DNA from: Deltaproteobacteria bacterium
Lineage (GTDB): Bacteria; Myxococcota_A; Polyangia; Polyangiales; Houyiibacteriaceae
NCBI GenBank assembly: GCA_003647035.1
Contig: QMMB01000129.1
Coordinates: 1 to 8,320, forward strand
DNA length: 8,320 bases
Direction: 5' to 3'
A program made the position numbers and the translations under genes. This document shows positions 1 through 5,426 of the stretch, one piece after another. The notes beneath the pieces were generated by a model, which saw nothing but the letters and a program-made list of their open reading frames with translations, made no database searches and was not told the DNA's origin. Position 1 is the stretch's first letter. The number at the start of each line of letters is the position of its first letter.

Positions 1-12
1 ACACCGAGTTAG

Positions 13-183
13 CGATCGGTCCGAAGCGAGGGTCCTGATCACGATCGAGAGTGCACCGTAGCGCGAGAACTTCACGACGAAGAGATCGCGCCCGGCACGG
101 GCCGCTCGAAGCTCGAAGCAGAGCAGGCCGCAGCCAGCGCCGCCCTCGACAAGTGGGCACTACTGCCGGATCTAGTCACTTAG
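13..183 (+). other. Coding-like frame without a start; possible gene remnant
   Basis: This frame is open from just after a TAG at 10-12 to a TAG at 181-183. From about position 61 it reads like real protein: mixed Glu, Ala, Leu, Lys and Asp, GC-rich third positions, ending in the residues LDKWALLPDLVT. It has no ATG, GTG or TTG start, so it could only be translated after a frameshift. A second frame, open from the window edge to a TAG at 59-61, ends in RVLITIESAP and could be the true tail of an upstream gene. Either a frame-shifted remnant or chance open frame in GC-rich DNA would explain this. No family was recognised, and nothing else is visible in 1-180. Confidence 0.2.
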
Positions 184-306
184 TGTGCGAGAGATTTTTT
201 CTTGTGGTCGAGCGCGCCCACAGGAGCGTAGTGAGAGGCACTCATGTGCCTCGCAGCGGAGCGACGAGGACGTAAGCCGACCACGAGGAAAAAGATCCGC
301 ACACTA
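181..306. repeat. 126-nt imperfect palindrome, MITE-like or large RNA hairpin
   Basis: The outer arms are 181-210 and 278-306. They are inverted copies of each other, with about 25 of 29 positions identical, four substitutions and one indel. A perfect 7-bp hairpin, GAGGCAC (235-241) and GTGCCTC (246-252) with loop TCAT, lies at the exact centre (243.5), so the whole block is one symmetric unit. The segments between (211-234 and 253-277) pair poorly. Two of the four arm substitutions become U-G wobbles in the plus-strand RNA but A-C mismatches in the minus-strand RNA, so folding would favour the plus transcript. TA occurs at both outer ends, as in TA-target miniature elements, but a target duplication cannot be proved. 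It starts at the stop of the preceding coding-like frame, so a terminator or 3' RNA structure is the main alternative. It contains no transposase and no plausible gene. Confidence 0.6.
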
Positions 307-349
307 GCGTCTTGCCAAGGGGGTCGGGGCCTCGCACAGTCCTGCGGCC

Positions 350-883
350 TTGGCGCGTGGTGGTCCGAGATTGAGCGTGATCGAAGCAGCACTCCTGCTG
401 TGTCTCATCGGCATCGTGCTGGCGGTATTCGTTCCTACGTTCCTCCGCCGAGTCCGCACCAACAAGATCAACGAGGCCGCGGAGCTTCTCCAGGAGATGA
501 GCGACCGCGCGGCCGCCTATTACGCGACGTCCTGGGACGACGGGCAGCGCCGCTGCCTACCACCGAGCGCCGGCCCGACCCCCGCAGTGCCCACGGTCGA
601 CTTGGTAGCAGTCGATTTCTTCGCGGGCGACGAAGCGGGCCACTCCACCTGGGAAGCGCTCGGCTTCCAACCCGACCGGCCGGTCCGGTACAGCTACACC
701 TACACGCCCAGCCGCGACGGTTGCGCGCTCGACAGCACCGAGGATTTGGTCACGATCACCCTCCGCGCGGAAGGAGATCTCGATGGCGACCTCGTTCGGT
801 CCACATTCGAGCGGCGAGCAACTCTCGACGCCGACGGATGGAAGCCGGCCAACTCGTTGCACGCACACCAACGAGTCGAGTGA
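350..883 (+). CDS. Type IV pilin-like / pseudopilin protein
   Basis: A 177-aa protein of the pilin-like architecture common in Myxococcota. The N-terminus has the pattern LSVIE followed by a hydrophobic helix (about residues 13-32), matching the prepilin 'FTLIE' plus helix. After it come an amphipathic stretch rich in Arg and Ala (33-60) and a small globular domain with Cys69 and Cys125 (a possible disulfide), 'EALGFQPDRPVRYSY' near 102-116, and an acidic DLDGD turn at 143-147 that resembles a calcium-binding or EF-like loop. It would be inserted in the inner membrane by the helix and assembled by a type IV pilus or type II secretion machine, none of which is in the window. The start is uncertain: TTG at 350 is the longest choice, with TTG 371 and GTG 377 as alternatives, and none has a good Shine-Dalgarno. 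The residue expected to be Gly before the cleavage site is Arg7. The frame begins just downstream of the 126-nt palindrome. Confidence 0.72.
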   Translation: MARGGPRLSVIEAALLLCLIGIVLAVFVPTFLRRVRTNKINEAAELLQEMSDRAAAYYATSWDDGQRRCLPPSAGPTPAVPTVDLVAVDFFAGDEAGHSTWEALGFQPDRPVRYSYTYTPSRDGCALDSTEDLVTITLRAEGDLDGDLVRSTFERRATLDADGWKPANSLHAHQRVE

Positions 884-917
884 GCCCTGCGACTGGCCTA
901 GCCGCTTCGCCCTGACG

Positions 918-1724
918 CTATCGGCGACCTGATGCGATGCAGGCCTCGGCGTTGACGAGCGCGGTCATGATCTCGCCGGACGCCCGGCGAAGCGCCGGCG
1001 GCACATGGTCGCCAAAGCGGTCCGGGTGAAGATCTCGAACCAGCTTGCGGAGCGCGACGCGAGCGTCGCTCCGCCCCGCGCCTTCCGGAAGGTCGAGGAG
1101 CGCGTGAGCCGATGCCTGCCTGCGCAGCTCTCTGCGTTTTCGCAGAAGCAGCGGATACGAGCCTCCTCCCTTCGGGGAAGCGGCGCCCATCAGCTTGAGC
1201 ATCCAGAGAAAACGGTACCCGGCGAGGCCACATCCGGGAAGCGCTGAAAGCTCCTCTGCCGGCACGCCACGCCTCAGCCAAAACAACACCGACGTCTCCT
1301 CGGGGCGAAGCTCTGCGCCGCGCGAGAGCGCTTCGCCGGCTTCGGTGAGGTGATAGACGGCGTCCCCGACCTCCGACCGCACCCTTGCCGTGTCCACGCC
1401 CTTCACGGCCGCTCGCATGGTCTGCAGCGCAAGCGTTCGAGCGGGGATCGGGTCGGCGAGCTTCCACCATGCTGGCACGGAGGGTCCCTGCACGAACCGC
1501 AAGACGAGCCCTTCCCATGCGCTCATCTGCAAGACGCTCTGCAGCACCTGGCGAGGCGACGTGGCCACGCGGCGATCGACGTTCGCCCCCACGACCTGAC
1601 TCGACTCGAACGAGAGCGTCGCCCGGCGACCCTCGCCATCAACGTGCAGAGTGCCGCTTGCAGCTGCCCGATCGAGTCTCATTAGAACCCGGCAAACCGT
1701 CGCGGCGCTAGAGAGCGCGGGCAT
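918..1724 (-). CDS. DUF4388-like and J-domain (DnaJ-type) protein
   Basis: A 268-aa protein. Residues 8-80 resemble the PatA/DUF4388 domain (RVLMRLDRAAASGTLHV, then a beta-rich stretch with VVGANV), often found in myxobacterial regulatory proteins. Residues 90-200 are mixed alpha-helical and unrecognised, with 'FWLRRGVPAEELSALPG' at 148-164. Residues 205-262 form a J domain: helix I at HALLDLPEGA, helix II at RVALRKLVRDL, the diagnostic HPD at 233-235 followed by RFGD, then helix III. HPD is the motif that stimulates Hsp70 (DnaK) ATPase, so a DnaK partner is likely by family knowledge; what it delivers is unknown. It lacks the Gly/Phe and zinc regions of true DnaJ. The start at 1724 is chosen because it keeps the whole DUF4388-like segment. 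The bases before it are TGGGGG with almost no spacer; ATG at 1682 is the alternative. It lies 39 nt downstream of the TPR gene on the same strand, probably in one operon. Confidence 0.75.
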   Translation of the reverse strand: MPALSSAATVCRVLMRLDRAAASGTLHVDGEGRRATLSFESSQVVGANVDRRVATSPRQVLQSVLQMSAWEGLVLRFVQGPSVPAWWKLADPIPARTLALQTMRAAVKGVDTARVRSEVGDAVYHLTEAGEALSRGAELRPEETSVLFWLRRGVPAEELSALPGCGLAGYRFLWMLKLMGAASPKGGGSYPLLLRKRRELRRQASAHALLDLPEGAGRSDARVALRKLVRDLHPDRFGDHVPPALRRASGEIMTALVNAEACIASGRR

Positions 1725-1763
1725 CCCCCACGGATAAGCGATTCGCCGAGCGGTGGCCAGTTT

Positions 1764-2699
1764 TCAGCGGGACGCTGCGTAGCGAGGATCGCCCGGGCGC
1801 AACGCCAGCGCGTTTCGGATTTGGGCGAATCGCGCGGACACCGATGTGGGAGCAACGCCATACCGCCGAGCCACCTCGGCTTGCGTGCACCCCGGACGCT
1901 GCTCGACGACCGCAATCGCGTATTCGAGCGCCGCAGCCAAGACCTCGGGCTTGGTGACGCGAAGCGCGCAGTGCGCTTGCATGTCGGACCATAGTTGTGT
2001 GGCACGTTCGATTTCCGCGCGGGAATACCCCGCTTCGCTCATCTTGAGCTGGACCGTTTCGGCAACACGATCACCGGGGAGGCGGCGGACCGCCGCAGTC
2101 GCCGCGGGCTTGTCGGTAGCGCCGGCCTCGATCCATTCAACGAGCACGCGGTGATCTGGATTGCACGGACCCTTCTCGATGGCGATCTCGGCAAGCGCTT
2201 GCGCTTGCTCGAGGTCGCCGAGGCGCGCTGCGCAATGCGCAAGCGAGCCGATAATCTCGTCATGCTCCGGCTCGAGCTGATACGCGCGGCGAAGGTGGCA
2301 CTCCGCGCCGGCGGGATCGTCGAGCGCTACATCCATGAGGTGGCCCAGGTTGTGGTGATACCAAGGCGTCTGCGGCGCGAGGCTCGACGCCTCTCGATAA
2401 CAACGGACCGCCACCTGATAGTTGCCAAGCAGTGCGTGGCACAAGCCCATGAGCGCATGAACGACATCGTCGTCGGTGCAATGGGCGAGCACGCGGCGAA
2501 GGTGAAGCGCGGCCCTCCAAGGGTTGTCTTCCAGGCGAATCTCAGCGAGATGACGGTGGGCGAAGAGCGATGCCTCGCTCCCCTCCTCGGCGGCCGCCGC
2601 GAGCTGCGTCAGCAAGCCTTCCGCTCGCTTGGACGATGCCTCGAGCGCTTCCTCAGCGCGCTCCCAAAGCTCCTCGACCGTGCTTGCCCGTTGGCCCAT
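1764..2699 (-). CDS. TPR protein with C-terminal TFIIB/cyclin-like HTH region
   Basis: A 311-aa predicted cytoplasmic protein with no signal peptide or membrane segment. Residues about 43-176 form tandem tetratricopeptide repeats; the clearest are 80-109 (ALMGLCHALLGNYQVAVRCY) and 114-143 (NLGHLMDVALDDPAGAECHL), with a further one at 146-176. The tail (about 222-297) resembles the second cyclin repeat of TFIIB-type factors: a helix with KPEVLAAALEYA at 250-261, then a helix-turn-helix with TQAEVARRYGV at 272-282 and an Arg-containing recognition-like helix ending in RFAQIRNAL. This suggests a protein-binding scaffold joined to a DNA- or RNA-binding end; the target is unknown. It is transcribed leftward, first in a likely operon with the J-domain gene. 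ATG 2699 lacks a Shine-Dalgarno but sits about 7 nt after a -10-like box, so a leaderless message is possible. The TPR call is firm; the TFIIB-like call rests on pattern only. Confidence 0.8.
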   Translation of the reverse strand: MGQRASTVEELWERAEEALEASSKRAEGLLTQLAAAAEEGSEASLFAHRHLAEIRLEDNPWRAALHLRRVLAHCTDDDVVHALMGLCHALLGNYQVAVRCYREASSLAPQTPWYHHNLGHLMDVALDDPAGAECHLRRAYQLEPEHDEIIGSLAHCAARLGDLEQAQALAEIAIEKGPCNPDHRVLVEWIEAGATDKPAATAAVRRLPGDRVAETVQLKMSEAGYSRAEIERATQLWSDMQAHCALRVTKPEVLAAALEYAIAVVEQRPGCTQAEVARRYGVAPTSVSARFAQIRNALALRPGDPRYAASR

Positions 2700-2706
2700 T
2701 GCTATT

Positions 2707-2735
2707 CGTATAGCCGGTCATTTTTTTGAACGCAA
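2707..2735 (-). promoter_or_regulatory. Candidate sigma70-type promoter for the TPR/J-domain unit
   Basis: Read on the minus strand, TTGCGT (2735-2730) and TATACG (2712-2707) are separated by 17 nt, the optimal sigma70 spacing. TTG and TATA match the consensus boxes. Only 7 nt separate the -10 box from ATG 2699, so transcription would begin at or next to the start codon. An A/T-rich spacer (a run of seven T on the plus strand at 2720-2727) stands out in this GC-rich DNA. Confidence 0.4.
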
Positions 2736-2843
2736 GAGTCGACAGCTCGGAACACATACCCGGAAGAGCGAGCACCGGTGACGCATCCGACGCGGAGTTG
2801 TCCACTTCGATTCCATGAAACTGCACTCGGAGCGTGCTTGAGG

Positions 2844-2879
2844 TATGCTGCGGACAGTTGATCCTCGGAGGTCAAAGGA
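2844..2879 (+). promoter_or_regulatory. Candidate -10 box and ribosome binding site before the 2890 gene
   Basis: TATGCT at 2844-2849 is a fair -10 match. The hexamer 17 nt upstream (CTGCAC, 2821-2826) is a poor -35. AAAGGA at 2874-2879 sits 10 nt before ATG 2890 and supports that start over the earlier in-frame ATG at 2845, which would lie inside the -10 box. The rest of the 190-nt divergent intergenic region (2700-2889) shows no other clear structure. Confidence 0.35.
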
Positions 2880-2889
2880 CGGCGAAACG

Positions 2890-3375
2890 ATGATGCCTGA
2901 AGAATTCGACGAAAAGGGTTCCACCGACCCCGAACAGGGAGAGCGGGAACGCCGCTGGTCCGAAGGTGTCCTTCGCGACACCTTACGAAAAGCCGTCGAG
3001 AAGGGCATCGAAGCGGGCATCGGAACGCTGCGAAGCGCGGATAGCGCACTTCGGGGAGTCACTCAGGACGGCAAGCTCCCCAAGGAGATCATCGGCTACG
3101 TGTTCGCATCGATCGACGAGACCAAAAACGCAATGGTTCGCGGGGTTGCGAAGGAAGTGCGCGATTTTCTGGAAGCGACCGACATGGCGGGCGAGTTCTA
3201 CAAGGCTCTGACTTCGTTGTCGTTCGAAGTGAAGACCGAGATTCGCTTCATCCCCAACGATGCGGGCGGCGTTCGACCCCAGGTAAGGGCCCGCGCGGTG
3301 CAGAAGCGCAAGCGGCGCAAGGGCGTGGTCGAAACCGAGCAGATCATCCCGCCCGACGATGCTGGCGAGACCTGA
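2890..3375 (+). CDS. Hypothetical helical protein, phasin-like appearance
   Basis: A 161-aa protein of no recognised family. It starts with an acidic, probably disordered segment (1-22), followed by predicted amphipathic helices (about 23-60, 66-96 and 98-113), with the phrases KAVEKGIEAGIGTLRSAD and GYVFASIDETKNAMVRGVAKEVRDF. Then comes a short beta-like segment (FEVKTEIRF, 112-120) and a strongly basic stretch at 137-144 (AVQKRKRRK region) before an acidic end. There is no signal peptide, membrane span or cysteine. The helix pattern resembles small polyhydroxyalkanoate granule-coating proteins (phasins) or other surface-coating helical proteins, but no diagnostic motif was seen, so this is only a likeness. 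The basic patch could bind nucleic acid or a membrane. The start ATG 2890 (or ATG 2893 next to it) is supported by AAAGGA at 2874-2879. The stop lies 5 nt before cobA-hemD, so the two are probably co-transcribed and translationally coupled. Confidence 0.75.
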   Translation: MMPEEFDEKGSTDPEQGERERRWSEGVLRDTLRKAVEKGIEAGIGTLRSADSALRGVTQDGKLPKEIIGYVFASIDETKNAMVRGVAKEVRDFLEATDMAGEFYKALTSLSFEVKTEIRFIPNDAGGVRPQVRARAVQKRKRRKGVVETEQIIPPDDAGET

Positions 3376-3380
3376 GCGCC

Positions 3381-4928
3381 ATGAACGCACCCGGCAAAGT
3401 CTACCTGGTGGGTGCCGGCCCCGGCGATCCAGAGCTCATCACCGCGCGCGGGCTACGACGCCTGCGGGAAGCGGACGTGGTTCTTTACGACGCGCTCGTC
3501 CATCCCGATCAGCTGAGCGCGGCGAGGCCGGACGCCGAGCTCGTATTCGTGGGCAAGCGTGCGGGCCGGGCTAGCGAGCGGCAAAGCGAGATCAACCGGC
3601 GGATGGCCCAGGCCGCGCGCAAGGGCAAGACGGTCGTGCGCCTCAAGGGGGGCGATCCCTACCTGTTCGGCCGGGGCTCCGAGGAAGCCGAGGTACTGGC
3701 GTCCGAGGGGATTGCGTTCGAGGTGGTTCCTGGCGTGCCCTCCCCGCTAGCTGCCACCGCGTACGCGGGCCTCTCGCTGACGCACCGCGAGCTCGCGTCG
3801 AGCGTCGCGTACGTAACAGCGACGGAATCGGTCGAAAAGGATCGGGCCGGGCACGACTGGTCGAAGCTCGCCACCGCCACCCAGACGCTCGTGATTTTCA
3901 TGGGGATGCGCAAGCTCGACTCGCTCATGAAGCTTTTAATCGAGCATGGGCGGCCTGCGGACACGCCCGTGGCCGTCGTCCAATGGGCATCACTGCCAAA
4001 GCAACGCACGGTCACCGGAACGCTAGCCGACATCCATGAGCGCGCGGCCGGAGCGGGACTCGGCTTGCCAGCCCTCACGATCGTCGGTGACGTCGTGCGC
4101 TTGCGCGACAAGCTTCGTTGGTTCGACACCAAGCCGCTGTTCGGAAAGCGCATTCTCGTGACGCGCGCGGTTCACCAAGCGGGGTCACTCGCCTCGCTGA
4201 TCCGCGACGAAGGCGCACAGCCGATCTTGGCGCCGACCCTCCGCATCGCGCCCCCGCCCGACCTCGGGCCACTACGGGATGCGGTGACCCATCTCGATTG
4301 CTACGACTGGATCCTTTTCACGAGCAGCAACACGGTCGATGCGGTCTTCTCGGCGATTGGCGAGGCTGGGCTCGACGCACGGGCGCTCGGCGGCATCAAG
4401 GCGTGCGCCATTGGGGTCAAGACACGAGAGGCCCTGGCGTCGCGCGGCATCCACGCCGACTTGGTTCCCGAGGACGCGCGCGCCGAGGGCCTCATCGCCG
4501 CGCTCCGGCCCCTCCTCGGCGCTCGCACGCGTATCCTGCTCCCGCGCGCCGAGGTTGCGCGGGAGGTCCTACCCGATTCGCTACGGGAGGCGGGTGCCGA
4601 GGTAGACGTCGTCTCGGCCTATCAGAACCTCTCGCCCGAGCCCAAAGAGGTCATACGGATCCGGAATCTCGTCGATCCCGCCGAGGGCGACGCGGTCCTG
4701 TTCACCTCCTCCTCGACGGTTCAGAACCTATTCGACGTGCTCGGGCACGACGCAGCGAACCAGCTGAATACGCTCGACCTCTTTTCGATCGGGCCCGTCA
4801 CGACCGAAACCGCCAAACGGCTCGGCCTTCGCGTCGCAGCCACATCACCTGACCAAACGATCGAATCACTGGTGGCAACGGTGCGCGCGTACTATGCCCC
4901 ACCCGAAGATGCCGATGCCCAGCTCTAG
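3381..4928 (+). CDS. cobA-hemD: Uroporphyrinogen-III C-methyltransferase / uroporphyrinogen-III synthase fusion
   Basis: A 515-aa bifunctional cytoplasmic enzyme. Residues 1-245 are the SAM-dependent uroporphyrinogen-III methyltransferase (SUMT/CobA), which makes precorrin-2. Visible motifs are VGAGPGDPELIT (10-21), VVRLKGGDPYLFGRGSEE (85-102), AYAGLSLTHRELASSV (127-142) and the late QWASLPKQRTVTGTL (201-215) and PALTIVGDVV (230-239). Residues 255-506 are uroporphyrinogen-III synthase (HemD), which closes and inverts ring D of hydroxymethylbilane: GKRILVTRA (255-263), DWILFTSSNTVDAVF (309-323), DAVLFTSSSTVQNLF (437-451) and SIGPVTTETAKRLGL (469-483). The fusion is common in bacteria that share tetrapyrrole flux between heme and siroheme/cobalamin. 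Two deviations are seen in the SUMT half: the usual GITSA is GVPSP (118-122) and the usual TGH after THR is TAT (146-148). ATG 3381 lies 5 nt after the preceding stop, with only a weak GGCGAG upstream. No other tetrapyrrole gene is in view. Confidence 0.94.
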   Translation: MNAPGKVYLVGAGPGDPELITARGLRRLREADVVLYDALVHPDQLSAARPDAELVFVGKRAGRASERQSEINRRMAQAARKGKTVVRLKGGDPYLFGRGSEEAEVLASEGIAFEVVPGVPSPLAATAYAGLSLTHRELASSVAYVTATESVEKDRAGHDWSKLATATQTLVIFMGMRKLDSLMKLLIEHGRPADTPVAVVQWASLPKQRTVTGTLADIHERAAGAGLGLPALTIVGDVVRLRDKLRWFDTKPLFGKRILVTRAVHQAGSLASLIRDEGAQPILAPTLRIAPPPDLGPLRDAVTHLDCYDWILFTSSNTVDAVFSAIGEAGLDARALGGIKACAIGVKTREALASRGIHADLVPEDARAEGLIAALRPLLGARTRILLPRAEVAREVLPDSLREAGAEVDVVSAYQNLSPEPKEVIRIRNLVDPAEGDAVLFTSSSTVQNLFDVLGHDAANQLNTLDLFSIGPVTTETAKRLGLRVAATSPDQTIESLVATVRAYYAPPEDADAQL

Positions 4929-5334
4929 ACGGTGGTGGCCCCTCACGCTCTTGTCCCTCTTGGCCCTCTTGGGCACGTGGGGCACAGCGTGTGGCGATCC
5001 CTGCGGCGAGGCCGAGGACCGGCTGGTGCAGATGGGCGAGCTCCCCTGCAACATGACGAACGCCGATGGCGTTTGGGAGTCACACCCTCTCCCGCCGATC
5101 GCGGACGAGCAATGCTACTGGTTCGAGTTCCGCGGATGCAGCAAGTATGAGATCGAGCACCCGCTCGGACAGACACCGACTCTCGTCGTCGGCTACACCT
5201 CGTTCGACCCGGACGGCAGCTTCTCCACGCTGGGCTCTGGCAATAGCTTTGTCATCGAGGGAGCCAACGACTCGACGGTGACCGTCCGAAATGCCCAAAA
5301 CCAGCTTTTCTATCTCAGGCTCGTGCTCGAGTGA
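4894..5334 (+). CDS. Small cysteine-containing lipoprotein, function unknown
   Basis: A 146-aa predicted lipoprotein. Residues 9-32 form a signal peptide with RR at 12-13, a Leu/Trp-rich hydrophobic core and the cleavage region GTAC, giving lipid-modified Cys33. The lipobox is weak because Gly stands at -3 instead of Leu/Val, but an 'ACGD' ending is typical of Myxococcota lipoproteins. Four more cysteines (37, 52, 74, 82) could form two disulfides in the periplasm. The C-terminal half (95-146) alternates hydrophobic and polar residues (TLVVGY, NSFVIEG, STVTVRNAQ), suggesting beta strands. No catalytic motif is visible. ATG 4894 overlaps the cobA-hemD coding end by 35 nt; ATG 4909 and 4915 are alternatives that shorten the overlap. 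It is likely translated from the cobA-hemD message. The SRRWW pattern is only a partial Tat motif. Confidence 0.7.
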   Translation: MPHPKMPMPSSRRWWPLTLLSLLALLGTWGTACGDPCGEAEDRLVQMGELPCNMTNADGVWESHPLPPIADEQCYWFEFRGCSKYEIEHPLGQTPTLVVGYTSFDPDGSFSTLGSGNSFVIEGANDSTVTVRNAQNQLFYLRLVLE

Positions 5335-5392
5335 CCCCCTAGCGGATCGCCGCAACCGGCCTTAGATTGCCGAAACGCCTGTTCATCCCGGG

Positions 5393-5421
5393 CTGGGCGG
5401 GGCCACGGAAAGCGCTAAAAT
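5393..5421 (+). promoter_or_regulatory. Candidate promoter for clpS-clpA-aat
   Basis: TAAAAT at 5416-5421 is a five-of-six match to the sigma70 -10 box and stands out in a GC-rich gap. The hexamer at 17-nt spacing, CTGGGC (5393-5398), matches TTGACA at only two positions, so the -35 element is weak. The -10 box ends 5 nt before ATG 5427, which would put the transcription start at about the start codon. The gap 5335-5426 shows no clear terminator after the lipoprotein gene. Confidence 0.35.
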
Positions 5422-5426
5422 AGAGA

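Noticed and set aside
51..275. A GTG-started 74-codon frame running into the palindrome, and its minus-strand partner at 180-392
   Set aside because: Both strands give a similar FFLVV segment only because the palindrome reads nearly the same on each strand; the rest is Arg-rich shadow sequence.
244..915. A 223-codon plus-strand frame overlapping the pilin-like gene
   Set aside because: It is Arg/Pro-rich and has no domain, whereas the 350-883 frame shows a pilin helix and conserved globular features.
884..917. Possible bidirectional terminator between the converging pilin and J-domain genes
   Set aside because: The 34-nt gap contains only a trivial GGC/GCC palindrome and no T run.
1995..2729. 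A 244-codon plus-strand frame opposite the TPR gene
   Set aside because: The minus strand encodes clear TPR and helix-turn-helix patterns, so this is its shadow.
2821..2840. A GCAC...GTGCT pattern resembling a sigma54 -24/-12 promoter
   Set aside because: It lacks the GG dinucleotide and correct GG-to-GC spacing required by sigma54.
2845..2889. Earlier in-frame ATG at 2845 for the helical protein
   Set aside because: It lies within the likely -10 box and lacks a spaced ribosome site; ATG 2890 has AAAGGA 10 nt upstream.
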